64,000 nt of DNA. Origin: Quillaja saponaria (Eukaryota > Streptophyta > Magnoliopsida > Fabales > Quillajaceae). Numbering within the stretch: the first letter of the stretch is position 1; each line of letters opens with the position of its first letter. The notes below the pieces were generated by a model, which worked only from the letters and a program-made list of their open reading frames with translations, made no database searches and was not told the origin of the DNA. Location: assembly GCA_029379385.1 (NCBI GenBank), contig CM055618.1, forward strand, positions 14,671,071 to 14,735,070, written 5' to 3'. A program made the translations under genes and the position numbers. This document shows, in pieces, positions 22,018 to 33,524 of the stretch.

Positions 22018-23949
22018 TTAACGACCCATGTCAAGGCTTGTACTTATAAAACCTTCACCAGAGCTAACTGAGGGTGTAGGAACATGATAAAGAGGAATAG
22101 GCATACTATGGTAAGTTTGGCATTGTTTCCTCAAATTGAAGAATTTGAATTGCTTGCCTGATTGACGGCCTCATATTTCGGTCAGGATGAGCACTTGACA
22201 ATCCAACAATCATCAAACACTCTACTTGTTTCTCAACAAATTCCATCAGCAATCTCTCATCCACAGCCAAAAGGAGTTATCCTCTTCCATAATGATTCCA
22301 GACCCACTCAACCAATCCGTAATCTCTCATAGGATCAACTGACTTTTTCCCGGTAGCAATCTCTAAGGCAACCACCCCAAAGCTATATACATCTGACTCT
22401 TTACTAGCTCTACCTGTAGTCACATACTCTGGAGCCAAGTAGCCAAGTGTTCCAGCCAACCCAGTTGTTTGGGGACCTAGCTCATGGTCCATGAGCTTAG
22501 CTAATCCAAAGTCCCCAAGCTTGACATTGAAACTGGAATCTAACATAATATTGCTCGATTTAATATCCCGATGCACAACACATTGTTCCCATTCTTCGTG
22601 AAGATACAGCAGCGCAGAAGCCAAGCCAAGAGATATCTTGTGCCTCACAGCCCAGCCAAGAGGGGTTTTATTTCTAAATAGATGATAATCAAGGCTACCA
22701 TTTGGCATAAACTCATACACAAGATGAAACTCATCTCCATCATGACACCAACCTATGAGTTGCACAAGATTTCGATGTCCCAATCGGCTAATGATCTTTA
22801 CCTCGGTTATGTACTCCTTTTTACCTTGTTTAGAACCCCTTGAAATTTTCTTGACAGCAATTGCCATACCTATATCAGCCAAGTAACCCCTGTAAACAGC
22901 ACCAAATCCATCTTGGCCCAATTTCCTCTGACTTGAGAAGTTGTTGGTAGCCAAAACAAGATCTCTATAAGAAAACCTTTTTGGATCAATCCCTCTTTCG
23001 AGTTCATCATTAATTGATGTCAAGTTGGCTGTTTCTTCTTTTCTCCTTTTCTTTATCTTCCAGCTCCTTAGTATTGCATAGCCTACAATTACTCCTGCTA
23101 TCAAAACACCACCTGAGACTGATAGACCAACTACTAACCTTATCTTTTCTGCCATATTCCCATTCATTTCCTTTAATTTTAAAGTTGAATTGAACTCGCA
23201 TGACAGAAGAGTATGTCGCTCTAAATATGAAACTGTTGCAGCTGAAAATCCAATTGTTACCCATGCAGGCAAAACCTTCATCAGATCAATTTGATAAGAA
23301 AGACTAGTGTTCTCTACAGGAATAGGGGTGGTCTGGTATTTCCAAGATACACTTAGATTCTTAGTCGTAGCGTTTTATGCAATCCATACATCTGCAGTAT
23401 CACCACTGTGCAGGCTAGCATTCCAAGGGGTGTATACAGCTGAGGAGATTGAATTGTTGTTGATCCCTGCATGCTCCACAGGCGGATCCCATTCGGGATT
23501 TGGGTATGAGTCAAACTCCTCTAGAACAATTTGGTTCCTGGAGGAGTCACTAGTGGTGGTGTTAAATAGGCCTAGGAATCCACCGGCTGAATTTGGTGGA
23601 ATTTGAAATTCAACAGGAGCAAGGAAGAAAACAAGTCCATGGCCATACGACATGCCTTCAGTACGGATAACGAAGGAGTAATGAGTTGTGAAGCAGTGAG
23701 TTTTCCTGTGTTGGTATCCCAGAGTGGCACCTTCTCAGAGTAGATTGCCCAACCTACACGATTTACATAATTGAGTTTGTTGGTCAATTCAATTGCTCCA
23801 ACAGAAGGCACTGCATCTCCCTGATATAGTATCTCAGGAGAACTGGGATCAAAACGAGATAATGTGAAGTCAACTGAATTAGCAGAGGGAAGAAAGAAAA
23901 ACAAGCAGAAGAAGAGAAGAAGAATTTGATCTTGGGAAGTTGCAGCCAT
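22018..23949 (-). pseudogene. LecRK pseudogene K3
   Basis: Near-identical sister of K2. It starts MAATSQDQ at 23949 and carries the same frameshift after GKLT (near 23695) and the same AYNATTK stop (near 23373). It has extra damage of its own: a GAA-to-TAA stop at about 22275 within RGELLLAVDE, and small deletions in the last 80 codons (near 22107 and 22130). The kinase P-loop reads GQDGFG as in K2. HRDIK, DFG and APE remain readable. Confidence 0.9.
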
Positions 23950-25019
23950 GACTTCGGAGATAAAATGAAAGAGAATTTTGACTAGCAGAATTAATATCCA
24001 GTGCACATAAATAAGCAGATATCAACATTTGCGTATGTACAGATGAAATTTCGCGGAATAAAGCTGCAGAAGTTCATCACCGCACGGTAGAGTTGACTAT
24101 CAATAATAATAATGAAAATAAATAACAGCATCTGAATGCATGGTAGATCCTTATCTTCAGGAGTTGACATTTAAAAGAGCCAAAATTGTCAGAAAAATAG
24201 TCATTTCCAGCTTGGTCAGTTCTAAAACAGCACATAAAAGAAGTTATATTGATCTATGGATTTCTAGCATTCTATATGGAGTATTCTGCTATCAAAAACT
24301 GTGGCAGGTAATATTGATCATATTATTCCCTTCAATAAAGTCTTATGTTTTCTTAAGGCTTCAAACTTCAGCTATATGAAACAATTCTCAATCATTATTT
24401 GTTTGGCGTGACAAATTACTCAAACTCAATCATTGCACGAAATAAAAAATATTTGAAATATATATTTTTCCAATGAATCTTTTGCTTAATTACTTGTGTC
24501 TATATTAATGTAAATACTAAGACCCCAAAATAGCACATCATCATAACTGTTAGAATATTAACATGTACTATATTAGTACATAATATGTTGGCACACCCTT
24601 ATTTTTGACAGCCCTGTATTTACATTGTTTTTAGGAGGAAGTCTCTATACCGTTACATCAGGTATATTGGTGATTGGAACTTAAGAAGGTCTATGTAGAT
24701 GGAAATGATTTTGAATTGGAGACCACAGCCATTGTTAATGACTTTAGTTACCTCGTACGACATGGAAAATTGGGGACCTATAGTAAGTTATATAAATTTG
24801 GGGTTTTGCACAACTAGCACTGTGCAAAGGGGGCAAGTAACTCAAGTGGTTGGTGTGTGGCCTCAAGATAACCAGGAAATTCCAGAAAATACTATTTAAG
24901 GAGAAGATAACAGTTATTCCGCTGAAAACTAAGATGAAAAATAACCAAGAAATAATTGTGTTGCCAAATATTTGATAGGAATGTTACTGGAATTTTTATG
25001 AAGTAATAGGTGTATGGCT
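23950..25019. other. K3 upstream region and spacer
   Basis: Paralogous to 14.1-15.3 kb, with no gene. It contains the b4 start remnant at about 24700-24732. Confidence 0.55.
24700..24732 (-). pseudogene. Lectin b4 remnant: start codon and first codons only
   Basis: Same junction as at 14985-15016. The first ~10 codons of a b-type lectin (ATG complement at 24730-24732) are fused to LecRK-upstream sequence. Confidence 0.55.
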
Positions 25020-25565
25020 TTCTGTTTTTGAGACTTTATGTGTCTTTGTCAACCTCACCTTAATATATCTTTCCCATGACTTTCTGTTTCTTCGTTATCC
25101 CCCACCTTCCTTTTACCAAAGTGACATATCTTCCTTGTCTTCTGCTGAAACGCCAAGCATGTAATTTCATTTTCTCCTCTGAGCGATGGTGAAATATTTT
25201 TGTATATGGCTTTCTGTTTCTTTATTAGCCTCACCTTGATTGTTTCAAAGTGCCATTTCTTCTCTTCTGTCAAAACTGGAAGCTTGCATGCAATTTCATT
25301 TGCTCCTCTCGAAGATGATGAAATGTTTTTGTATATAGATTTTCTGTTTCTTCTTTAGCCCTACCTACATTTTTTCACTGCCCTCTACCAAAACATCAAG
25401 CATGCCACTTCTTTTACTCATCGTGATGATGTTGAATGATTTTGTATATATTTTCTTTTTCTTCGTTAGCCCCACATTCCAAAGTGGCATTTCTTCTTTG
25501 TCTTCTTCCAAGCAAGTGATTTCATTTCCTCTTTGTATGATGATTTTGAAGTTGTATATATAACC
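25020..25565. repeat. Promoter repeat array of lectin c4
   Basis: About four imperfect copies of the ~127-bp unit (blocks 'ccaaagtg.catttcttc', 'gccaagcatg' and 'gttgaatgattttgtata'). It is closely related to the array at 15325-15885. Confidence 0.72.
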
Positions 25566-25600
25566 CATTTTTAATAGCTGAACTTAGCCTCCTCCTCTCC

Positions 25601-26440
25601 AATGTCCTAAAAACAAAGGCTATCATCATGAAAAATCAAATCACATGACTGTTCTCCTTATAATCTTCATTTTCTTCCTTCTACTACTTCACAATCACCA
25701 TTTGAGCTTGCTTTCCTTCACTGATTTCCACCTGGACATATGTCTGCCGTAGCTTACAGTGGTGATGTCTTTCCTTATAGCATGAGTTCTTCAACTCACA
25801 AACCCCTGGATATACCCGAGTCTCATATGTTGACCCAGTCCAACTTTGGCATGACATGAGGAAATTATCCCACTGATTTCACCTCTCTTTTCTCATTTCA
25901 CTTTCCTTGCTGTTGAATTCGATACTCATGCAAATAAATGGGATCCTAGTTTTGCTCATATAGGAATCAATGTGAACTCAAATATCTCAGCAGCAAATGA
26001 CAATTGGGATAGTCACATAACAGTAATACTAGTAATATAGTAAATGCATGCATAGGCTATGATTCTACCACCAAGAATTTTAGTATCTTTACAAGTTATC
26101 CAAACGATCAAGTCTTCTGTAGGAACTTTGTTTTATGTGACAGATTTAAGGAGGATTCTTCCAAGATGGGCTAGAATTGGTTTCTCTGCTGCCACATGTA
26201 GGTTCACAGCATTACATAACCTTCCTTCTTGTTCTTTTTTTTTTTTTTTTTTTAATACCGGGAAGGGGGAGAATTTTTCTCTTATTTAAACTTATCTTGT
26301 TGTTATTCGAACTGTGACCTTGCCTTACTCCTTTGTTGTTATTTGAACTGTGACCTTGTCTTACTCCTCCGGCTGCCGTGCCAATTGAGCTAGCGATTGG
26401 TTGACCCACCTTTTTCTTGGTCGTTTAGTTCAAGCTTATA
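25601..26440 (+). pseudogene. Lectin c4, multiply frameshifted, with SINE inserted
   Basis: A full-length but decayed c-type lectin. The signal region is broken and mature-start, metal-site (GAATTCGATACTC ..GGGATCC) and C-terminal blocks (RWARIGFSAAT) lie in different frames. There is a deletion between roughly 25890 and 25905, where the loop-A segment should be. The last codons are split by a SINE at 26234-26410. Confidence 0.82.
26234..26410 (-). mobile_element. tRNA-derived SINE in lectin c4
   Basis: On the minus strand the element starts with a tRNA-like A box (tagctcaattgg), has B-box-like gttcgaataa/gttcaaataa motifs and ends in ~20 A residues. Host lectin sequence resumes on both sides, with an imperfect ~10-bp duplication (cttcttgttc / tttcttggtc). 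The B-box segment is present twice in tandem (about 36-37 bp, 26297-26368). Confidence 0.7.
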
Positions 26441-27581
26441 TACCAGAACTGGGAATTGGGAACAGAGAATAATATAGAGATTGTAAATCATAATGGAGCT
26501 TGTTGAATAGAAATTCATGCACATTTCATTGCAAACTGTTGTACTTCTAATGAATAGGTTGGAGTCCCAAAGTATTAAGGCATTTGATTTTCCAAGCTCT
26601 AAGGCTGATTAATCAAGCAAACTGATGAAAAATAAAATAATAAGTCAAAACAATATAAGTAATTTACGGGAGCCTTCTTAGCAAGGCTTATATGAATTGT
26701 CATTAATAATAATAATAATCTCATTGGCTTTTCTTATTAACTATACTGATAATTTAACTGCATCGACCTACGACCTAATGATATAGCAGGATGTCTGAAC
26801 CATGACAAAAAACATCAATTTGTTGAATTTTTATAGACTGTCATTGTTAGTTGTGAAATGAAATTATAGGACTTCAAGGGTCGAACAAAAAATGGAAAAA
26901 GAAAATTACATATCTTCCAGCATCATTAAGATGGTGATGGAGGAGGATGGAATGAATAAATTCACATTAGCAAACAGTTGCAGAATCCAATTGCTGTAAA
27001 TTTATGAGTGACACTATGACACGTTCAATGAGTTTTCACTCCCAAGTACATGAACAGAACAACTTATCTGAAGCAGTTTCACTAACTGATATGGCAGACT
27101 CCTTTAACTGAGTTCTTTTTCTTCTTTTTAAACTTATCTTGCACATGTAATTGCAAAATGTTGTACTTCTTTTCTTTTCTTTTTTCCTCGTAAGGGTGGG
27201 TGGGATTTGAACTCTTAATCTGGGGTTATCATGCCAAGTGAGCTATGCTAATGATTAGGTTGGAGTGCTGAAGTATTAAGGCATATGATTTTAAAAGCTC
27301 TAAGTGATTAGGTTGGAGTGCCAAAATATTAAGGCATTTGATTTCCAAGCTCTAAGGCTAATTAGTCAAGCAAACTGAATAAAAATACAATACCATAGTC
27401 CAAACAAGGTAAGTCATTTACGGGGGCCTTCTTAGCATATTAGGCTTACGTGAATTGCAATTAATAATAATTTCATTGACTCTTCATAATAACTATACAG
27501 TTAATTCAACTGTATCTACCTACGACCTAATAATATAGCAGGGGATATCTGAACTATGACAAACTGATATGGCAGACTCCT
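26441..27581. repeat. Duplicated c-lectin/LecRK spacer
   Basis: The spacer occurs twice in tandem, at about 26500-27110 and 27132-27560. The first copy ends in the LecRK stop-codon context (ggcagactcctttaac) without a kinase attached. It therefore marks a lost LecRK 3' end or an unequal crossover. The second copy has a 55-bp internal tandem duplication at about 27252-27361. Confidence 0.6.
27169..27253 (-). mobile_element. Short tRNA-derived SINE-like insertion
   Basis: The minus-strand sense shows an A box (tagctcacttgg) and a B box (gagttcaaatcc) about 35 bp apart, followed by an A/G-rich tail. The sister copy at about 26540 lacks this ~85-bp segment, which defines the insertion. It does not fold as a complete tRNA. 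Confidence 0.55.
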
Positions 27582-29510
27582 TTAACGACCCACGTCAAGG
27601 CTTGTACTTATAAAAGCTTCACCAGAGCTAACTGAGGGTGCAGGAACATGATAAAGAGGAACAGGCATACTTGATGGTAGGTTTGGCATTGCTGCCTCAA
27701 AATTAAGTACTTGAATAGCTTGCCTGACTGACGGCCTTAGATTTCGATCAGGATGAGCACACCACAATCCAACAATCATCAAACACTCTACTTGTTTCTC
27801 AACAAATTCCATCCGCAACCTCTCATCCACGGCTAAAAGGAGTTCTCCTCTTCCATAATGATTCCAGACCCATTCAACCAATCCCCTATCCTCCATAGGA
27901 TCAACTGACTTTTTTCCAGTAGCAATCTCTAAGGCAACCACCCCAAAGCTATAAACATCTGACTCTTTACTAGCTCTACCTGTAGTCACATACTCTGGAG
28001 CCAAGTAGCCAAGTGTTCCAGCCAACCCAGTTGTTTTGAGACCTAGCTCATGGTCCATGAGCCTAGCTAATCCAAAGTCCCCAAGCTTGACATTGAAATT
28101 GCAATCCAACATAATATTGCTTGATTTAATATCCCGATGCACCACACATTGTTCCCATTCTTCGTGAAGATACAGCAGCGCAGAGGCCAAGCCAAGAGAT
28201 ATCTTGTGCCTGACAGCCCAGGAAAGAGGGTTTTTATTGCCAAATAGATGATAGTCAAGGCTGCCATTTGGCATGTACTCATACACAAGATGAAACTCAC
28301 CTCCATCATGACACCAACCTATGAGTTGCACAAGATTTCGATGTCTCAACCGGCTAATGATCTTTACCTCGGTTATGTACTCTTTTTTACCTTGTCTAGA
28401 ACCCCTTGAAATTTTCTTGACAGCAACTGCCATATCTATATCAGCCAAGTAACCCCTGTAAACAGCACCAAATCCACCTTGGCCCAATTTCCTCTGACCT
28501 GAAAAGTTGTTGGTAGCCGCAACAAGATCTCTATAAGAAAACCTTTTTGGACCAACCTCTCTTTCAAGGTCATCATTTATGGATGTTAAGTTCGCCGTTT
28601 CCGCCGTTTCCCTTTTCTTTATCTTCCAGCTCCTTAGTATTGCACAGGCTACAATTACACCTGCTATCAAAACACCACCTGAAACTGATAGACCCACCAC
28701 TAACCTTATCTTTTCTGCCATACTCCCATTCATTTCCTTTATTTTTAAAGTTGAATTGAACTCCCATGACACAAGAGTGTGGCGTTCTTGATTGCAACCT
28801 GTTGCAGCTGAAAATCCAATTGTTACCCATGCAGGCAAAACCTTCATCAGATCAATTTGATAAGAAAGACTAGTGTTCTCAACAGGAATAGGGGTGGTCT
28901 GGTATTTCCAAGATACACTTAGATTCTTAGTCGTAGCGTTGTATGCAATCCATACATCTGCAGTATCACCACTGTGCAGGCTAGCATTCCAAGGGGTGTA
29001 TACAGCTGAGGAGATTGAATTGTTGTTGATCCCTGCATGCTCCACAGGCGGATCCCATCCTTGATTTGGGAATGAGTCAAACTCCACTAGAACAACTTGG
29101 TTCGTGGAGGAGTCACTAGTGGTGGTGTTAAATAGGCCTAGGAATCCACCGGCTGAATTTGGTGGAATTTGAAATCCAACAGGAGCAAGGAAGAAAGCAA
29201 GTCCATGGCCATACAGAGACATGCCTTCAGTACGGATAATGAAGGAGTAATGAGTTGTGAAGTCCGTGAGTTTTCCTGTGTTGGTATCCCAGAGTGGCAC
29301 CTTCTCAGAGTAGATTGCCCAACCAACACGATTTACATAATTGAGTTTGTTGGTCATTTCAATTGCTCCAACAGAAGGCACTGCATCTCCCAGATATAGT
29401 ATCTCGGCTGAACTGGGATCAAAACGAGATAATTTGAAGTCAATTGAATTAGCAGATGGTAGAAAGACGAAGAAAAAGAAAGAAAGAAGAAGAGTTTGAT
29501 TTGCAGCCAT
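27582..29510 (-). CDS. Intact L-type lectin receptor kinase K4 (LecRK, class IX-like)
   Basis: An intronless 642-codon receptor. Signal peptide residues 1-22; extracellular legume lectin domain ~23-253, with metal site E143, D145, N149, D153, H158 and loop A reading G-H102-G rather than the lectin GDG. A single TM helix spans ~270-292. The cytoplasmic Ser/Thr kinase runs ~335-605: P-loop GQGGFG (343-348), K365, helix-C E381, HRD 458-460, DFG 478-480, APE and the PDRNLRPS end block. Every catalytic residue is present. Type is inferred from the NHYGRGELLLAVDERL-like C-lobe, which fits LecRK class IX. The start is the ATG at 29510, by comparison with K5. An in-frame extension of 18 codons upstream is unlikely. 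Such receptors sense extracellular ligands and signal in immunity or stress; the ligand of this one is unknown. Confidence 0.95.
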   Translation of the reverse strand: MAANQTLLLSFFFFVFLPSANSIDFKLSRFDPSSAEILYLGDAVPSVGAIEMTNKLNYVNRVGWAIYSEKVPLWDTNTGKLTDFTTHYSFIIRTEGMSLYGHGLAFFLAPVGFQIPPNSAGGFLGLFNTTTSDSSTNQVVLVEFDSFPNQGWDPPVEHAGINNNSISSAVYTPWNASLHSGDTADVWIAYNATTKNLSVSWKYQTTPIPVENTSLSYQIDLMKVLPAWVTIGFSAATGCNQERHTLVSWEFNSTLKIKEMNGSMAEKIRLVVGLSVSGGVLIAGVIVACAILRSWKIKKRETAETANLTSINDDLEREVGPKRFSYRDLVAATNNFSGQRKLGQGGFGAVYRGYLADIDMAVAVKKISRGSRQGKKEYITEVKIISRLRHRNLVQLIGWCHDGGEFHLVYEYMPNGSLDYHLFGNKNPLSWAVRHKISLGLASALLYLHEEWEQCVVHRDIKSSNIMLDCNFNVKLGDFGLARLMDHELGLKTTGLAGTLGYLAPEYVTTGRASKESDVYSFGVVALEIATGKKSVDPMEDRGLVEWVWNHYGRGELLLAVDERLRMEFVEKQVECLMIVGLWCAHPDRNLRPSVRQAIQVLNFEAAMPNLPSSMPVPLYHVPAPSVSSGEAFISTSLDVGR

Positions 29511-29580
29511 GACTTTGGAGAGAAAAGATGAAGACAGTTTGGACATGCAGAAGAGCCACTGCATTTAGGTAAGCACGTTA

Positions 29581-29590
29581 CTTATATAAA
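29581..29590 (-). promoter_or_regulatory. Probable TATA box of K4
   Basis: The minus strand reads tttatataag about 72 bp upstream of the K4 ATG, a good plant TATA match and distance. A second, longer TA tract lies near 29611-29622. Confidence 0.5.
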
Positions 29591-29599
29591 AATAATCTA

Positions 29600-30365
29600 A
29601 GCACCTGACTTATATATATAAAAAAAAAAAAACCTAAGTAGACGAGTTCATCACTTGCACTGTAGTGTAGTGTGAACTCTAATAAATGACAACTAGCTAA
29701 ACCACTATAACAAGGCAGCTAAAGCCATTCTCAAGATTCAAACAAATTGAATAGTCTGTCAACGTAGGTCCCATAGAAGACCAAACTATTCATTTGTCTT
29801 CCCCTACGTACACATTCACAGCATGCATGTTGCTTCACCTTTTTCATTCCCTTATTTTCCGTTGGGGGTGGTGAGTGGGGTTTGATTGATTGAGAATGAG
29901 AGAAGAAGGTGCTGGTAAAGTGGAGAGGGAGCAGGATTAGAAAGGAGGAAGAAATCAGAATCTGAAATTGCAAAGACAGAGGACGTGAGGTTGTTGAGCC
30001 GGGGTCCCCCATGCTGCACCATGCCTCACGGATAGGACAGTGCTGAATTTATGAGTCCTAAATTGTTTTAAGCGGAGAAGACCTAGACCAAGTCCAAGTG
30101 TGGTGGACTGGTGGAAGCGCCGAAACCAAGCCGGCCCAGGCTGTGAGGGCCTATTCTTTTTTTTTCAATTCTGCCCTTTGCTTCCCCAAAAAATCCAACA
30201 TTGTTCCAGCCAAAAATTTTAAATTGTCCTCTATTTTTCCTAGTTATTCCCACCGTGTCCCTTTCTTCAATTCAAAATAATTTAGTCTTTGCCTACTCTA
30301 TTAGCCAACTTATTTTTTCACAATGGTCAGCAACAATAAAAAGGGGTTTTTCTTTTTTCCCTAAC
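29600..30365. other. K4 upstream region and non-coding spacer
   Basis: The first ~400 bp resembles the K5 upstream region (41.5-41.75 kb). The rest, from about 30050, is unique in the window. A 93-codon minus-strand open frame here has no recognisable domain and is not accepted as a gene. Confidence 0.5.
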
Positions 30366-30378
30366 TTTATAAATACCC
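30366..30378 (+). promoter_or_regulatory. TATA-like motif upstream of a small frame
   Basis: A 'ctttataaatacc' motif lies about 60-175 bp upstream of the small plus-strand frame at 30438-30764, and the sequence after it becomes A/G-rich like a leader. Suggestive only. Confidence 0.35.
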
Positions 30379-30437
30379 AATTTTATTCTCCAATTTTTAC
30401 CCAAGGAGAAAGAGGAAGGCCAATAAAAGAAACGTAG

Positions 30438-30764
30438 TGTTCATCACCTACAACGTCTACATCTGGCCCTAGTCTTCCAAAAAGGAGGAAAAGGAAGGCA
30501 AAAAATGGAACCACTGCCATTGATAACAACATTAGTCTGCTGATGGATTTGACTCAGCAAATAATATCACAATCTCACCTCTCGTTCTCCTCGAGTCAAA
30601 ACTCTGGTGCTGAGGGATCTATCTCTACCATACAGGAAGTCTTAGACACAGTAAGAGATTTCCCTGGATTCAATGCCCAAGACCGAATATTGGCCAAAGT
30701 CGCAGAGGTCATGCAATTACTAATGAACAGAGAAATCATTACACAAAATCATCCAGTCACTTAA
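30438..30764 (+). pseudogene. Small unrecognised frame, possibly the 3' end of a transposon-derived DNA-binding gene
   Basis: An open stretch from after a stop at 30435 to the stop at 30762-30764. It reads as a Ser/Thr/Pro-rich segment, a Lys/Arg patch (PKRRKRKAK) and an acidic/hydrophobic helix-like tail (IQEVLDTVRDFPGF then AKVAEVMQLLMN). That layout resembles the C-terminal part of Myb/SANT-like proteins linked to PIF/Harbinger transposons. The first ATG is at 30543; the basic patch lies upstream of it, so the N-terminal part is probably missing. Function is unknown. Confidence 0.35.
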
Positions 30765-30769
30765 GGGAA

Positions 30770-31504
30770 CTGACTTGAATTCAAACTTGTGTTAGAAAGG
30801 TGGAAATGGGTTTGATTTGAAGTAATGTATTTTTTTTTTTCTTTTTCTTTTTTTGTAATTTAGGATATGTTTTTTATTTTTGTCTTTTATTGAAATTCAA
30901 TTTTGGTTTTTTAATTGAATTTGTTTGTGAGGCTAAAAAAAGTCTAATTTCAATTAAAAATTAAAACTAACCTTGCCTTACCTCTAGACAAGTTATGGAC
31001 TCAATCACTGTCCAGCTTAATCCAGTTTTGAGGGGGAGCAGTCCAGTTGGTAAGTCTATGGATAGAAAGGAATCTCTCAAACTAATAGCTTTCGAAGGTC
31101 TTCCTTGGCTGCTCAGTCTCCAGCATAAGCATGAATTTCATTAGAAGAAATGAAATCTTTGACAGAGGTGCAAAGCTTGTAGGGTGAACCAATGTTTCAA
31201 TTACTAGGAATATGTTCAATTACAAATTAAATTCAGCAGTCCAACAATGTGGATTCAGTTGCAGAGGCAGAGATATGAAGCATAAATTTGTATGAACTTT
31301 AACTTACATTCCTTTTCATAAAATTCTGGTTGTACATGATATGTGATCAAACAAAACAAGTGGCATGGAAATACAATACATGGACGTCGATTTCGTCTTT
31401 ATTGAGACAACAGAAACAACAGTACAGAATCCAACGACTAAACAACCTTATTAGTTCAGCAAGGCCCAAAGGCAACCTTATTCTACACTGTGTCACTACT
31501 AGGT
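30770..31504. other. 3' flank of lectin a5
   Basis: From about 30960 it matches the flank of a1 (2.7-3.27 kb). The first part is T-rich and unassigned. Confidence 0.55.
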
Positions 31505-32299
31505 CTATATGCTTGATCTGAAAGACCAAGAATTAATGTTGCTTGTTTCAACCAACTGACCTGTAGCACCGGAGAAACCAATCCTAACCCATTCTGGCAG
31601 AAACCTCAAATCAATGACATATGAAAGCTTATAAGGGACACTGTAGGGTGGTTTTTGATCAGGAAAGGTTACCAGTACATCTAAAAGTTTGTTGGTAGAG
31701 TTGTAGCTAATAGATGCCTTATTGATATGTCTTGCCACTTCAACATAGCCTATGGAATTAATTGACATCTACTCCTACATGAGGTAAGACTGGATCCCAT
31801 GCATTTTTGTAAGTGTCAAATTCAACAGCTACTATGTTATTTTTTGAGATGTCAAGAGCAGTTTCAGGGCTAAATAGTCCAAGTAATCCACCAGTCGAAT
31901 TATGAGGAATGTCAGACTCAAATGGTGCAATGAAGAAGGCAAAACCATCACCAAAAAGCACTGACGAGTTAACTGATTTGACAGTAAAGGAGAATTGAGT
32001 AGTAAAGTCTGCTAATTTTCCTGTTTTGGAACTCCAAAGGTGAATGCGTTCTTTGTATGAAGCTCAGCCGACACTATAGCCAATCGGGGCATCAAGTTGA
32101 TTTTTTGTGAGTTGTAGAACTCCATTTGAAGTAAAGGCATCACCTTGGAAGGTTATGCTATTACTGTTTGGTTGGAAAGTGACTCGGACTCCACATTGTT
32201 AAGAGACAAGAGGAAGAAAATGAAGATCATAAGGAGAACAGACATGGGATAATTTTGAGTTTGAATTAGATGAAACATTTTTGAGTTGAAGATAGCCAT
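31505..32299 (-). pseudogene. Lectin a5 (nonsense and frameshift)
   Basis: Same layout as a1, starting at the ATG at 32299. Lesions: an in-frame loss of 18 bp near 32185 in the mature N terminus, CGA-to-TGA near 32068 (SVGRASY), a 5-bp deletion near 31765 (VNSINSIG) and small in-frame losses near 31725. The metal site (VEFDTYKNAWDP) and the GDG loop are still readable. It is more diverged from a1 than a6 is. Confidence 0.88.
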
Positions 32300-33524
32300 A
32301 GATGTTTCAACCTGTAATTGCTTACCTTGTAAGACACAGAGAAGGGAATGCTAGTGCAGCTATATATAATGGGCTTTTAATTAGCCAACTAAAAAGATTA
32401 AAAGAAAATTCCCTTTATAAAGCTACAAAACTAACTTATATGGTTCGTATTTAGCGAACTGACTTGAAGATGACATTTGTAATTCAACAACAATGAAAGC
32501 TAAGGTGAAGATAACGAAGAACTTGCAGTCTTACACAACGAAAGAATGAAAGTTGACAATACCATCGGGCAGCTTGTGATTAACAACAAAGTGTGATACA
32601 ATTAGTTCTTACAATGAAATCAACTTCTCCATAGCTGTTCATCTTGAACTTATCTATGTGGCTGCAGAGGACTCATAAACTTCTTCTAAAAATGAAAAAC
32701 TTTTTTCTCATGGACTACTTCCAGATTAAGAGACTAGCAATTATGCATCCAAATAAGGAGCCATTAGGTACCATGGTCAGTTAGAGTTTAAAAACACAAC
32801 TCAGACAATCATTTATTAGTTAGTTACCTTCAGAACAGGATTACCACAGACAATCATTTATTAGTTAGTTACCTTCAGAACAGGATTACCACTATGGAGA
32901 AAATGCTCGTTGATGTTGTTATTGAATTTACTTTTGAGTTCCCTAATCATATGCGGGGTTCAAATTCAGGACCTTCAGACCTGATATGATAAATTAAAAC
33001 CTCAACAAAAATCTCAAGCTGGTAATGAGGATAAGCCTTTAATTCATGTTTGAATGAAATTTTTGAAAAGGACACAAAGGTTGTCCTAGCCAATATCTTT
33101 TTCATGGACTTGGCTTTGTCATTTACTCATTAATTAGACCTTCATTTTCTGCTGTGTATTGTTCATTCTAGTAGTAAGTTGGTCTGACATTACTTCGAAT
33201 AGGTTTGTTCATAAATTCCTTGTACTAATAAGATATCAATAAAACAAGTAACATATATGATTAGAGGCAGACATCAGTCTGAGACACAAATAATAACAAA
33301 GTCGAAAATACAGATGAGGTATGCACTATTAAGCTAGGCTTCAATAAAACGTAACATTGATTCATTACATGAAACTTAAGCTCCTTTTATTGAGAGAACA
33401 GAAACAAAATTACAGAATAACAACAATGAACCAATTAACCCACCAACTTATTCAAAGAGAAGAATTTCATTCAACATCCACAATCTTTCTTCCCCATCTT
33501 TTTCTCATTACAATCAAATCTGGC
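32300..33524. other. Spacer between lectins a5 and b5
   Basis: Non-coding and paralogous to 4.19-5.69 kb. It contains a perfect-looking 45-bp tandem duplication at 32802-32892. Confidence 0.6.
32802..32892. repeat. 45-bp tandem duplication
   Basis: Two adjacent copies of a 45-bp segment starting cagacaatcattt. The paralogous spacer at 4.6 kb has a single copy. Confidence 0.85.

Noticed and set aside
27169..27253. Functional tRNA gene
   Set aside because: A and B boxes are present but acceptor and anticodon stems cannot be formed, and there is an A/G tail. It fits a SINE better.
29731..30012. 93-codon minus-strand frame with a hydrophobic start
   Set aside because: No recognisable domain, lies in LecRK upstream sequence, and the related K5 upstream region (41551-41754) does not keep the same protein.
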